Shown: positions 25,223 through 33,571 of the stretch, piece by piece
How the letters are laid out: each line of letters opens with the position of its first letter
Numbering within the stretch: position 1 is the first letter of the stretch
NCBI RefSeq assembly: GCF_963662885.1
Contig: NZ_OY760064.1
Coordinates: forward strand, 310,001 to 374,000
DNA: 64,000 nt
Origin: an uncultured Pseudodesulfovibrio sp.
GTDB taxonomy: Bacteria; Desulfobacterota; Desulfovibrionia; Desulfovibrionales; Desulfovibrionaceae
Direction of reading: 5' to 3'
Program-made: the position numbers and the translations under genes
Notes under the pieces: generated by a model
What the model saw: only the letters and a program-made list of their open reading frames with translations
What the model was told of the DNA's origin: nothing
Databases searched by the model: none

Positions 25223-26509
25223 ATGGATTCGCTTCTCGTCACGCTCGCTCCCTTTCTCAAGGTCCTCTTTTCCTTTCTGCTCATGCTGGCGGGAATGCGG
25301 TTTCGCATCGGGCTGGGGCTCTCCATTCTGGTGGGCGGGGTGGTCATGGGCCTGCTTTTCGGCATGGGGCTTATGCCCATCGCCAAGACCGGCGTGCTGG
25401 CCTTGACCCAGGACAAGTTCCTGTTTCTGGCCGCCATCGTCGGCCTCATCCTGATTCTGAGTGATGCCATGGAACGGTCCGGCCAGTCCAAGAGGTTGAT
25501 GGAAGCCCTTTCCGGTTCCCTGACCAGCCCCAGGCTGCGGCTCGTCTTTTTCCCCGCGCTCATCGGCTTGCTGCCCATGCCCGGCGGTGCGGTTTTTTCC
25601 GCGCCCATGATCAAGACCGTGTCCGAGGACATGCGTATCTCAAACTCCGACAGGGCTGTGCTCAATTACTGGTTCCGTCATGTCTGGGAACTTATCTGGC
25701 CGTTGTATCCGGGCATCATTTTGACCCTGGCCCTGGCGGATCTCCAGATCATCGACCTTGTCTCCTACACCTGGCCTGCCACGCCGATCATGTTGCTGAC
25801 CGGGTGGATTTTCTTTCTGCGGCCCGGCGTGCTCGGGGCAAAGGACCTGACCGTGCCCATGCCCCTGACCACTCGCAGCAAGTCCGCCGCGCTTCGCGAG
25901 GGGTTGCCCCTGCTCATCGCCATTGTCGGGGCCATCGGGCTGGAGACCGCCATCGCGGCCCTGGCGCCGTCCATCCCCTTCGAGTTCGGTGTGGTCTCCG
26001 CCCTTGCCGCCGCCGTTGTCTGCGTCATGGTCCAGAACACCCAGCTCGGGGCCGGATTCCTGCGCCAGGTGCTGACCAAGCGCTCCCTGTGGTCCATGAT
26101 CTCGGTTATCTGCGCCATCTTCATTTTCAAGGACATCCTTCAGGGCGCGGGCGTGGTCACTGAGATGGCCCGCGTGGCAGGGGGCGACGCGGCCCTGTTC
26201 GCCTCGGCCACCTTCCTGCCGTTTCTGGTGGGCATGGTCGCGGGTATCAACGTGGCCTTTGTGGGGGCGACATTCCCGTTGCTTCTCGGCGTGCTTTCCT
26301 CGCTGGGCATGCAGGATCAGACCGTTCCATACATTGTTCTGGCCACCTTCTGCGGCTTTACCGGCGTGATGATTTCGCCCATTCACATCTGCTTCATTCT
26401 GACCTGCGAGTATTTTCAGTGCGACATAGGCCGGACCTGGCGCAAGGTAGTGGCCCCTTGCCTCGTTTTTCTGGCAGCGGGTATGGGCCTCTTCTTTCTG
26501 TATGTTTAA
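25223..26509 (+). CDS. DUF401 family permease-like membrane protein
   Basis: This 428-residue protein has about ten to twelve hydrophobic segments. It matches the DUF401 (gluconate/citrate-transporter-like) group: LLPMPGGAVFSAPMIKT, YWFRHVWELIWPLYPGIIL and FCGFTGVMISPIHICFILT are landmark motifs with conserved His and Pro. These proteins are secondary transporters of unknown substrate. The start at 25223 follows AAGGA; the frame is open upstream to 25136 with no membrane-like sequence. It is a single gene on this strand. Confidence 0.8.
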   Translation: MDSLLVTLAPFLKVLFSFLLMLAGMRFRIGLGLSILVGGVVMGLLFGMGLMPIAKTGVLALTQDKFLFLAAIVGLILILSDAMERSGQSKRLMEALSGSLTSPRLRLVFFPALIGLLPMPGGAVFSAPMIKTVSEDMRISNSDRAVLNYWFRHVWELIWPLYPGIILTLALADLQIIDLVSYTWPATPIMLLTGWIFFLRPGVLGAKDLTVPMPLTTRSKSAALREGLPLLIAIVGAIGLETAIAALAPSIPFEFGVVSALAAAVVCVMVQNTQLGAGFLRQVLTKRSLWSMISVICAIFIFKDILQGAGVVTEMARVAGGDAALFASATFLPFLVGMVAGINVAFVGATFPLLLGVLSSLGMQDQTVPYIVLATFCGFTGVMISPIHICFILTCEYFQCDIGRTWRKVVAPCLVFLAAGMGLFFLYV

Positions 26510-26622
26510 TCGTGCATTGAAATCCGCGCCTGACGGCCTTGCCCGGTACGGGGTTTTTAGGTAAATACGAGGCCTTGTCCGAGTCGTCGTTCCAGCAACC
26601 ATCCGCTTTTGGGGGACCGTTC

Positions 26623-27003
26623 ATGAGCCAATACGGCCAGATATTTACCGAGGACACTTTGCAAACCATTTTCCCGCCCGAACGGACAGAGGCCTTTTTC
26701 GAGGCCCTGTTCGGCGATGCCGAGGAAGGCAGCTACGACATCAGCCTCGCCTTTTCCGGCAACCAGGGCCAGGATCTGGATTTCGAACTCAAGCTTCTGC
26801 AGCGGCCCGGCAAATGTCTGGCCTGCAATCTGACCTACGGTCTGCCCCAGGTCTTTTCCAGACACCCGATCATCAATATCAACGGCATAGCCGACGCAGT
26901 GGCCCAGGCTGCCGGAGCGCCGTCCGCGGACTGGAAGCTGGGCAACACCCGCGAAGTCTCCCGCGAACTTCATGTCATCCCACTGACCATCACGTTAGCC
27001 TAA
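26623..27003 (+). CDS. Small conserved-looking cytosolic protein
   Basis: This 126-residue protein has no signal or membrane part. It starts MSQYGQIFTEDTLQTIFPPE and includes FFEALFGDAEEGSYDISL, RPGKCLACNLTYGLPQVFSRHP and an Asn/Ile run (IININGI). Its two cysteines (CLAC) could be redox active. I have no function for it; similar proteins occur in Desulfovibrio genomes. The start at 26623 is preferred over 26539 because the first 28 residues are not conserved-looking. It ends at a strong terminator. Confidence 0.65.
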   Translation: MSQYGQIFTEDTLQTIFPPERTEAFFEALFGDAEEGSYDISLAFSGNQGQDLDFELKLLQRPGKCLACNLTYGLPQVFSRHPIININGIADAVAQAAGAPSADWKLGNTREVSRELHVIPLTITLA

Positions 27004-27022
27004 CTTCCCACTATACAACATT

Positions 27023-27057
27023 AAAGCCGGACCGCACAGAGCGGTCCGGCTTTTTTT
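27023..27057 (+). terminator. Rho-independent terminator
   Basis: AAAGCCGGACCGC (27023-27035), loop ACAGA, GCGGTCCGGC then seven T. Confidence 0.9.
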
Positions 27058-27186
27058 CGTGGCTCGGACGGGGGCCGCTTGGTCTGGTGATTATAACGCT
27101 CATGGCAAATGTATCAGTCTATGCTATCTGAATTTTGAAAGCGATAGATTTTATATATCTGACATCAACCAAGCGAGGCTTGTCGA

Positions 27187-27561
27187 ATGCCTTATTCGTA
27201 CGATGCGCAGAGAAAAAACGGCTACATTTTGCTTACCTCGTCAGGGGAAATCGAGTCCATGGAAGATCTGGTCTTGCTGGGACAATCCATGGAGAAGCTT
27301 GCCACTGATTGGGATTGTTGGCGTTTTTTGATTGATGAGAGAGCTGTGGCCATGGAGATAGACCCTTTGGGCCTCACCGAGTTCGCGGAGCGTTGCATAG
27401 ATGAGCCCAGAAAAAAAATGCGGGTGGCCGTCATCTATACTGCAGAGAATGTATCCCGGCTTCACTGGATAGAGACGTTCCTCCAGAACCGCTGTATACC
27501 CTATAGGCAGTTCTCATCCTTTGAAGCGGCGAAACAATGGCTTATGTCCACTTGCTCATAA
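27187..27561 (+). CDS. STAS/SpoIIAA-like protein, first of a tandem pair
   Basis: This 124-residue protein has the layout of SpoIIAA-like/STAS-like small proteins: a beta-rich start (NGYILLTSSGEIES) and a long helix, then KMRVAVIYTAE, with FSSFEAAKQWL closing it. It is homologous in plan to the next gene, with matching end motifs (F..FEAAKQWLM against FTDMDAARTWLME). No kinase target serine is evident. A regulatory or membrane-associated role is possible. The two genes are 16 bases apart and likely one operon. Confidence 0.6.
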   Translation: MPYSYDAQRKNGYILLTSSGEIESMEDLVLLGQSMEKLATDWDCWRFLIDERAVAMEIDPLGLTEFAERCIDEPRKKMRVAVIYTAENVSRLHWIETFLQNRCIPYRQFSSFEAAKQWLMSTCS

Positions 27562-27577
27562 ACGTCCGGTAGGAATC

Positions 27578-27943
27578 ATGCCAATACGCTATCACTCGGA
27601 AATTCAGGATGACTGTCTTTGGGTCAAAATCGAAGGTTCTCTCTGCTCTGCTGAGGAAATGGTAAACTATGTCGGAAAGGTTCATGAAGATCTCTCCCTG
27701 ACCGGCTTGTCCAAGGTCCTGGCGGATGAGACGCGTTGCCATGTCCATATGAATCTACAAACGCTGGGAGAAGCCCTCAAGGAAATCCATAAATCGGATC
27801 ATCTCCAAGTACCCGAAAGGAAATCCGCTGTTGTCAGTTCGAATATCAACCATATGCTCTTTCAGCATATTTTCAATTCGGTGAAACACGTCCAGGTCTT
27901 TACCGACATGGACGCAGCGCGAACATGGCTCATGGAGGAATGA
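27578..27943 (+). CDS. STAS/SpoIIAA-like protein, second of a tandem pair
   Basis: This 121-residue protein starts MPIRYHSEIQDDCLWVKIEG after AGGA. It continues with KVLADETRCHVHMNLQTLGE and ends VQVFTDMDAARTWLMEE, the same layout as the preceding gene. Divergence is high, so the pair is an old duplication with separate functions. The gene ends before a terminator. Confidence 0.6.
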   Translation: MPIRYHSEIQDDCLWVKIEGSLCSAEEMVNYVGKVHEDLSLTGLSKVLADETRCHVHMNLQTLGEALKEIHKSDHLQVPERKSAVVSSNINHMLFQHIFNSVKHVQVFTDMDAARTWLMEE

Positions 27944-27973
27944 CCCTCCATGGGAGAACGGAATTATTCACTC

Positions 27974-28015
27974 AAAAAAGACCTTCGAGCCGTCACCGGA
28001 CCGAAGGTCTTTTTT
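27974..28015 (+). terminator. Rho-independent terminator
   Basis: AAAAAAGACCTTCG (27974-27987) pairs with CGAAGGTCTTTTTT (28002-28015) around a GC-rich loop. It is bidirectional in form and may also end the ferredoxin gene on the minus strand. Confidence 0.85.
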
Positions 28016-28059
28016 TGTATGAAGGGGGCTTGCTCCCGACGGTTTTGGTCGGGGCCGCT

Positions 28060-28989
28060 CTACGTCAGCTTCTCGACAAGCAGAGGTTCTCCCTTTTCCG
28101 GCGCCAGACGCAAGGACAGGGCGTCCTTGCTGCAGGACAGGGTGCACACGCCGCAGCCCATGCAGCGGTCCTCGCGGATGAAAGCGCCTTCCTTGTTGAA
28201 GCCGATGGCCTTGAACTGGCACTTCTGGGCGCAGGTCCCGCATTTGGTGCACAGGCTCTGGTCCACCTGGGCAAGGTAGCCCGAGGAACAGACCATGGGG
28301 ATGCCCATCGAGTGCGCCTTCATGGCCCCGCAGCAGCAGGAGCAGCAGTTGCATATGGCGTAGAACTTCCCGATGGCGATGTCCTTGAAAAAAGCGTGGG
28401 AAACATGCCCGCGCGCCTGCTCGGCCTTGACCACGGCCACGGCTTCGTCCGCGGTGATGAGCCGCGTCTTGTCCGGGTGATGTTCCAGCATGAATGAGGC
28501 AAAGGGGTCGCCGATGAGCAGGCAGACGTCCGTGGGCGTGCAGGGGTTTTTCATGCCCGCGCGGCAGGGACAGTCCAGAAGAACGATCTTTTCCGGGTTG
28601 CCCAGGATGATGTCGCGCGCTCGCGTATAGGGAAGCACGGTTTCGGGCAGTGATGTGTTCACCGGCCGGTTGAGGCGTATGAGCTTGGTGGCCTCGTTGA
28701 GAGGCATGGCCTTGCCGTGATAGGCGTCGCTCCAGGTGGCCTTGGTCTGATTCGGATCGCCCGAGCGGTGCTCGTCTGTCTCGGTGAACGGATGGACGCG
28801 GTCGATGATGAAGACCAGCGGGGCCCACAGCCAGCGCCACCACGGGTCCTTGTCTCCGGCCAGGCCTATGTAGTGGTAGCACCAGCGGCCATACACATAG
28901 CCGTGGATGAAGTCGAAGAGGGACATGCCGTTTTCACGGCAGGCTCGGTAATAGTCTCGTGTGGATTGCTTGACGAAGGGTACTTTCAT
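28060..28989 (-). CDS. Ferredoxin-type protein with a cysteine-dense centre
   Basis: This 309-residue protein has a hydrophobic, Trp-rich region near residues 20-62 and a central CPCRAGMKNPC motif. A cluster of six cysteines follows (CNCCSCCCG, near 215-223), and two bacterial ferredoxin motifs come last (CTKCGTCAQKCQF and CMGCGVCTLSC), each holding a [4Fe-4S] cluster. The Cys-dense segment is unusual and could hold an extra cluster or metal. The membrane-like region (WRWLWAPLVFIIDRVHPF) suggests association with the membrane. It may carry electrons for an unidentified oxidoreductase. No partner gene is adjacent. Confidence 0.75.
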   Translation of the reverse strand: MKVPFVKQSTRDYYRACRENGMSLFDFIHGYVYGRWCYHYIGLAGDKDPWWRWLWAPLVFIIDRVHPFTETDEHRSGDPNQTKATWSDAYHGKAMPLNEATKLIRLNRPVNTSLPETVLPYTRARDIILGNPEKIVLLDCPCRAGMKNPCTPTDVCLLIGDPFASFMLEHHPDKTRLITADEAVAVVKAEQARGHVSHAFFKDIAIGKFYAICNCCSCCCGAMKAHSMGIPMVCSSGYLAQVDQSLCTKCGTCAQKCQFKAIGFNKEGAFIREDRCMGCGVCTLSCSKDALSLRLAPEKGEPLLVEKLT

Positions 28990-29114
28990 ATTCGATTCTC
29001 GCCCGGTATCGGTGTAACGCGTGGAATTACAGTACCGCTAGAAGCGGCAAAGTACAACTTCGCGGCCGGGACATTCGGCGGAGAATCTGGTAGGTCGGGT
29101 TTCGGAGGCGACAG

Positions 29115-29531
29115 ATGACTGACAAGAGTTCCGAGGATATGCGCACTCAATTGGCGCAGGAGCGCAACGACCTGGCGCGCAAGAGCTGTGACATGGCCGT
29201 GAAGCGCACCCGGCTGGCCAACCGCCGGACCTTCCTGGCATGGTGCCGAACGGCTCTGGCCTTCATGACCTTCGGGTTCCTGCTCGAGAAGGTCGATACC
29301 TTCGTGGCTCTGCAAAAGGCCGCCGTACCCGAACGGGTGATCACGGAACTGGCCGTGCTCGGCAAGTTCGCCTTTGTCGGCGGGCCGCTGTTGGTCGTCT
29401 TCGCGGGCTGGCGGTACTATACCCTTGAAAAGGAACTCGGTTTCGACTCCGGCGATCTCTATATTGTGCCGGAACTGATCCTGTTCGGCGTAATCATGGC
29501 CAGCGCCATCCTCTACCTCTTTTTTCTGTAA
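29115..29531 (+). CDS. DUF202 (YidH-like) small membrane protein
   Basis: This 138-residue protein has a hydrophilic N-terminal 40 residues with the RTFLAWCRTALAFMTFGFLLEK motif of DUF202 and three transmembrane segments (about 45-60, 80-98 and 118-138). The family is of unknown function. GGAGG lies before the start. It is followed by a transporter gene on the same strand 12 bases later, so the pair may be co-transcribed. Confidence 0.8.
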   Translation: MTDKSSEDMRTQLAQERNDLARKSCDMAVKRTRLANRRTFLAWCRTALAFMTFGFLLEKVDTFVALQKAAVPERVITELAVLGKFAFVGGPLLVVFAGWRYYTLEKELGFDSGDLYIVPELILFGVIMASAILYLFFL

Positions 29532-29543
29532 CCGGTCGCATTC

Positions 29544-30482
29544 ATGTTTCGCATTATCCTGCTCGGCGTGCTCGCCGCCCTCTTTTTTTCATCCACCTTT
29601 GTGCTGAACCGGGCCATGAGCCTGGAGGGCGGGCACTGGGTCTGGTCCGCTTCCCTGCGTTATTTCTGGATGCTGGTCATGCTCTTCGGGTGGCTGGCGG
29701 CCACGGGCAAGGGGCGGCTGGCCGTGGACTCGGTCAGACTTTTTGTTCGCCACTGGGTGTTCTGGATAGTGGCCGGATCGGTCGGATTCGGCGTGTTCTA
29801 CGCCCTGATCACCTTCAGTTCGGTCTTTGCCCCGGGCTGGGTGGTGGCGGCCACCTGGCAGACGACCATCCTTGCCGCGCCGCTGGTCCTGCTCGGTTTC
29901 GGGCGCAGGGTGCCGTTGAAGGCGTTGGCGCTGACCGCACTCATTTTTGCTGGTGTGGTCCTGATCAACCTGGAACAGGCCACCGAATCGGGACTGCACG
30001 AAGTTCTGCTGGGCGCGCTGCCCGTATTGGTCGCCGCGTTCGCCTATCCTTTCGGCAACCAGCTTGTCTGGGAGGCGCGGCGGGGGGAGAAATCCTTTGT
30101 CCCGCATATCGATCATCCGGCCATGGACGACCCTTTTTGCCGGGTCTTGCTGCTGACCATGGGGTCCTTGCCGTTGTGGCTCGGACTCATCGCCGTGACC
30201 GCGCCGCCCGCGCCTTCCTCGGGGCAATTGATCCAGACGGCCATAGTCGCGGCCTGTTCGGGAGTGGTCGCCACCAGCCTGTTCCTGGTGGCCCGCAATA
30301 CGGCCGGGTCCACGGCCGAACTGGCCGCCGCGGACTGCACGCAGTCCATGGAAGTGGTCTTCTCCCTGGCGGGCGAGGCTGTTTTGCTGGGACACGTCCT
30401 GCCCGGCCTCATGGGCTGGCTCGGCATCGGGCTGACCATGGGCGGACTGATGCTCTACATCACGGTGCAGAGCCGGACCTAA
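29544..30482 (+). CDS. DMT-superfamily multidrug-type efflux transporter
   Basis: This 312-residue protein has about ten transmembrane segments. The start ILLGVLAALFFSSTFVLNRAM and the repeated half in the second part are typical of EmrE-like/EamA transporters (the multidrug resistance efflux type with about 300 residues). The substrate cannot be read from sequence. Its stop overlaps the wtpC stop by 4 bases on the opposite strand, so the two genes converge. Confidence 0.75.
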   Translation: MFRIILLGVLAALFFSSTFVLNRAMSLEGGHWVWSASLRYFWMLVMLFGWLAATGKGRLAVDSVRLFVRHWVFWIVAGSVGFGVFYALITFSSVFAPGWVVAATWQTTILAAPLVLLGFGRRVPLKALALTALIFAGVVLINLEQATESGLHEVLLGALPVLVAAFAYPFGNQLVWEARRGEKSFVPHIDHPAMDDPFCRVLLLTMGSLPLWLGLIAVTAPPAPSSGQLIQTAIVAACSGVVATSLFLVARNTAGSTAELAAADCTQSMEVVFSLAGEAVLLGHVLPGLMGWLGIGLTMGGLMLYITVQSRT

Positions 30483-31531
30483 TCGGCTTCGGGCATGTGG
30501 TGGAGGTGTTCCCCGGCAAAGCCGATGGTCACCGCCGAGCCGCAGTCCAACCCCCGGCTGAGGACCATGTGCCGATCCACCAGGGCGGTCATGGTCTGAT
30601 CGCCGCAGCGTACGACTGCGGTCCAGGTGAATCCTTCCCGTTCCACCCGCTCGACGGTTCCTCTGAGAATCTGCCAGTCCTTGGGAAAGTCTCCGCCGTT
30701 CCCCACGAATACGTCCTCAGGCCGCAGGGCCGCGAAGCCTTGCGTCCATGCGGGCAGTTCGGGCAGCCCCTCGAAGGCGTGGCCCGCGAAGGTGCAGCAT
30801 CCCGGGCCGTAGTGGGCCGGGAACACGTTGCTCATCCCCACGAAGGAAGCGGTGAACGGCGTCCCCGGACGGCGGAAGATGTTGGTCACCGTATCCTGCT
30901 GATGCAGGCGTCCGTCCTTGATCACCGCGCCGCGCTCGGCCAGGATCATGGCATCGGCGAAGTCGTGGGTGACCATCAGAAAAGTCGTCCTTGTGGTCTC
31001 GTGCACATGTTTGAGGGTCCGTCTGAGTTCGCCCCTGAATTGCGGGTCCAGTGAGGACAGGGGTTCGTCCAGCAGGACCACGTCAGGACGGCAGGCCAGT
31101 GCGCGGGCCAGGGCCGTGCGCTGCTTTTCTCCGCCTGAAAGATGATCGGGCCGCCGTTTTTCCAGCCGGGACAGTCCAAGGGCGTCGAGAAGGTCGCGGG
31201 CCTCGCGTTTGCCTTCCTCCTTGTTTATGCCGTGGTAGCGCTGTCCGTACATGACGTTCTGCAGAACGGTCAGGTGCGGAAACAGGGCGTGGTCCTGGTA
31301 GACCAGGCTGACGTTGCGTTCTTCCGGGGGAAGTCCGGTGACGTCACGGCCGCCGATCTCCACGGTGCCGTCGTCGGGGTGAATCAGGCCGGCAATGGAT
31401 TCCAGTACCAGGGTCTTGCCCGAACCGGTGGAGCCCATGAGGGCGAAGAATTCCCCGGGGCGGACATGCAGGGAGACGCGGTCCAGAGTGAAACCGGGAA
31501 AACGGATGGACAGATCGGTCAGGCGGATCAT
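30479..31531 (-). CDS. wtpC: Tungstate ABC transporter ATP-binding protein (WtpC)
   Basis: This 350-residue ATPase has Walker A GSTGSGKT at 33-40, the signature LSGGEKQR, Walker B VVLLDEPLSSLD and H-loop LMVTHDFADA. A C-terminal regulatory domain of about 100 residues (Mop/TOBE-like) follows, as in ModC and WtpC. The start at 31531 overlaps the wtpB stop by 4 bases. The neighbouring WtpA-type binding protein makes tungstate the likely cargo; molybdate cannot be excluded. Confidence 0.87.
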   Translation of the reverse strand: MIRLTDLSIRFPGFTLDRVSLHVRPGEFFALMGSTGSGKTLVLESIAGLIHPDDGTVEIGGRDVTGLPPEERNVSLVYQDHALFPHLTVLQNVMYGQRYHGINKEEGKREARDLLDALGLSRLEKRRPDHLSGGEKQRTALARALACRPDVVLLDEPLSSLDPQFRGELRRTLKHVHETTRTTFLMVTHDFADAMILAERGAVIKDGRLHQQDTVTNIFRRPGTPFTASFVGMSNVFPAHYGPGCCTFAGHAFEGLPELPAWTQGFAALRPEDVFVGNGGDFPKDWQILRGTVERVEREGFTWTAVVRCGDQTMTALVDRHMVLSRGLDCGSAVTIGFAGEHLHHMPEAD

Positions 31532-32355
31532 GCGCGTTTCCCCTTGGGCAGGGACAGGGAGCGGAGCAGAACGAAAAAGAGCAGACTGACCAGGATGAGG
31601 ATCACGGCCACAGGCTGGGAGTATTTCAGTCCATAGGCCGTGAACCGTTCGTACATGAGCACCGGGGCGACCATCGGGTGGTAGGCCACGATGATGATGG
31701 CCCCGAATTCGGAGAGTGCGCGGGCCATGCACATGATCATGCCGACCAGCATGTAGCGCCAGCACAGAGGCAGGGTAACGCGGAAAAAGGTGGCTCCGGG
31801 GCCGGCCCCGAGCGATCGTGATACGTTCTCCAGCCGCCGGGGGATGGACTCCATGCCCGACTTGGCCGCGTTCACGTAGAAAGGCACTCCCACGAAGACC
31901 AGTACGGCCACGATCCCCGTGGTTGATCCCATGATCTCTATGCCCATGGATTGCAGCGCCCGGCCGAGCGCCGTGTGCGGGCTGGTCAGGCCGAGCAGGG
32001 CGATGCCCACCACAGGGTGGGGAATCATGATCGGCAGGTCGACCAGGCTTTCGACCACTTTCTTGCCGAAGAATTCGTTGCGCGCCAGGAGGTAGGCGAG
32101 CGGGGTTCCGAAGACGAAGGCGATGCCCGAGGCTATGGCCGAGGTGGTCATGGACAGCCAGACCGCGTTCATGACTTCGGCGTCGCCCAGTGTTTCGATA
32201 AAGATATCCCAGGTGGGCCCGGTCAGGGTCGTCAGCATGGGCACGCCGATAAACAGGAGCACCAGCGCGGCCGAGGCGAGCATCCACGCGTGGAATATGC
32301 GGCCGGGGAAGGAGCGCATGAAGTCGCTCCCTCCCCGTATGGTCGTTTCCGTCAT
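31528..32355 (-). CDS. wtpB: Tungstate ABC transporter permease (WtpB)
   Basis: This 275-residue permease has five or six membrane segments and the EAA-type coupling loop (ENVSRSLGAGPGATFFRVTLPL). LARNEFFGKKVVESLVDLPIMIPHPVVGIAL and the ARALSEFGAIIIVAY element place it in the ModB/WtpB family. It is coupled to wtpC (4-base overlap) and 3 bases from the stop of wtpA, so all three form one unit. Confidence 0.87.
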   Translation of the reverse strand: MTETTIRGGSDFMRSFPGRIFHAWMLASAALVLLFIGVPMLTTLTGPTWDIFIETLGDAEVMNAVWLSMTTSAIASGIAFVFGTPLAYLLARNEFFGKKVVESLVDLPIMIPHPVVGIALLGLTSPHTALGRALQSMGIEIMGSTTGIVAVLVFVGVPFYVNAAKSGMESIPRRLENVSRSLGAGPGATFFRVTLPLCWRYMLVGMIMCMARALSEFGAIIIVAYHPMVAPVLMYERFTAYGLKYSQPVAVILILVSLLFFVLLRSLSLPKGKRA

Positions 32356-32358
32356 GGG

Positions 32359-33333
32359 TTATTCAGAGACCGTCGCCAGAGGCTTGAGGGTCTCGGGCAT
32401 CTTGGCCAGGCCTTCGGTGGTGGTGCGCACCGGGACGAACGGAGGCTGCCCCATTTCCTTGAGGATCTTCAGCCCACCCTCGGGATCGAACAGGTAGGCC
32501 AGGAAGGCGTCGGCCGCCTCGGGGTTCGGGGCCTTGTCGATCTTGGTGATGCCGTAGGTGATGGACTTGCCCACGCGTTCGATGAATGTACCGGGCTTCT
32601 TGCCGGTGACCTGGACCTTGGCGTTGGCATAGAAGTCGTTCAGGGACATGTCGCTCAGGTTCAGGTGGTTATCCAGGGTGACGTACTTGAGGCCGTGCTG
32701 CACGGCTACGGACAGGTATTCCCAGGCATAGTCCATGTGACCGGCCTGCAGCAGGGAGATCAGTTCAACGGACTTGGGCCGGATGTTCTTCTCGGGCCGG
32801 TTGGCCAGGAACTGGTCGTACAGGCCGGGACGCTTGTAGAACTTCTCGGCCAGCTGCAGGACCATCAGGGAGCGGTAGCCGCACGGGTCGAGGTTGGGGT
32901 CTGAGTGGCCCCAGACAACGCCCTTGCGCAGCAGGATCTCGGACCAGTTGTCGGAGTTGATCTCGTCCGCGAATTTGGACTTGTCCGTGTAGCAGAGGAC
33001 CATCTGGTTGGAGGCAAAACGGACGTTCCAGGAAGCGAACTTGGGGATCAGGTTCTTGTTGATGACCACGAAGTCGGCCGAGGCCATGATATCGGCGGGT
33101 TTGCCCACCTCGGAGATCAGCCGGGCCATCTTGGTGGAACCGCCCGCTTCGCGCAGGACGTCGACCTTGGGGTACTTGGCTTCGAAGTTCTTTTCGATGG
33201 CGGCGAAGGGCACGGACAGGCTGCCCGCATGGAAGATGATCAGTTTGCCGGAGGGCTCGGCCTGTGCCACACCTGCGAACAGGAGCAGAGCCAGGGCGAT
33301 GGAGGCGAAAAAGGCGGTAAAACGATGCGACAT
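32359..33333 (-). CDS. wtpA: Tungstate/molybdate binding protein (WtpA)
   Basis: This 324-residue periplasmic protein has the signal peptide MSHRFTAFFASIALALLLFAGVAQA. The mature region is the WtpA type: LIIFHAGSLSVPFAAIEKNF, REAGGSTKMARLI, NPDPCGYRSLMVLQLAEKF-like and YAWEYLSVAVQHG, including the Asp/Glu pair used by WtpA to hold octahedral tungstate. The start at 33333 is set by AAGGAG 7 bases upstream; a GTG at 33339 is possible. Tungstate specificity is a family inference, but it fits the two AOR genes in the window. The gene carries its own promoter region upstream. Confidence 0.87.
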   Translation of the reverse strand: MSHRFTAFFASIALALLLFAGVAQAEPSGKLIIFHAGSLSVPFAAIEKNFEAKYPKVDVLREAGGSTKMARLISEVGKPADIMASADFVVINKNLIPKFASWNVRFASNQMVLCYTDKSKFADEINSDNWSEILLRKGVVWGHSDPNLDPCGYRSLMVLQLAEKFYKRPGLYDQFLANRPEKNIRPKSVELISLLQAGHMDYAWEYLSVAVQHGLKYVTLDNHLNLSDMSLNDFYANAKVQVTGKKPGTFIERVGKSITYGITKIDKAPNPEAADAFLAYLFDPEGGLKILKEMGQPPFVPVRTTTEGLAKMPETLKPLATVSE

Positions 33334-33391
33334 TGTCACTCTCCTTGAAAGATTGAGATGCGGTTGTTCTTTGGTGGATACGGATTATGCT

Positions 33392-33413
33392 TGTCAATGA
33401 ACAATGTGTCAAT
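33392..33413. promoter_or_regulatory. TGTCAAT direct repeats before wtpA
   Basis: TGTCAAT occurs at 33392-33398 and 33407-33413, 15 bases apart (start to start), with a near-palindrome TTGTCAATGAACAA covering the first. This is 59-80 bases before the wtpA start. It could bind a tungsten- or molybdenum-responsive repressor, but I have no motif to compare with. Confidence 0.3.
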
Positions 33414-33507
33414 TATCCAGTTAATCCATACTATTAAGGTTCGCTTTTGGGTCATTCAGACCCTTGCTGTCCGGCTCTTGCGGCGGTTCAGCCCAATGAT
33501 CAGGCAC

Positions 33508-33538
33508 AAAAAAAGGCTGCGTCGAAACGCAGCCTTTC
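33508..33538 (-). terminator. Terminator of typA
   Basis: AAAGGCTGCGT (33512-33522), loop CGAA, ACGCAGCCTTT (33527-33537), and seven A on the plus strand at 33508-33514, read as T on the minus strand. It lies 34 bases after the typA stop. Confidence 0.88.
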
Positions 33539-33571
33539 CTGTTGGTATTATGCTATTTTAAGCTATTTGCT

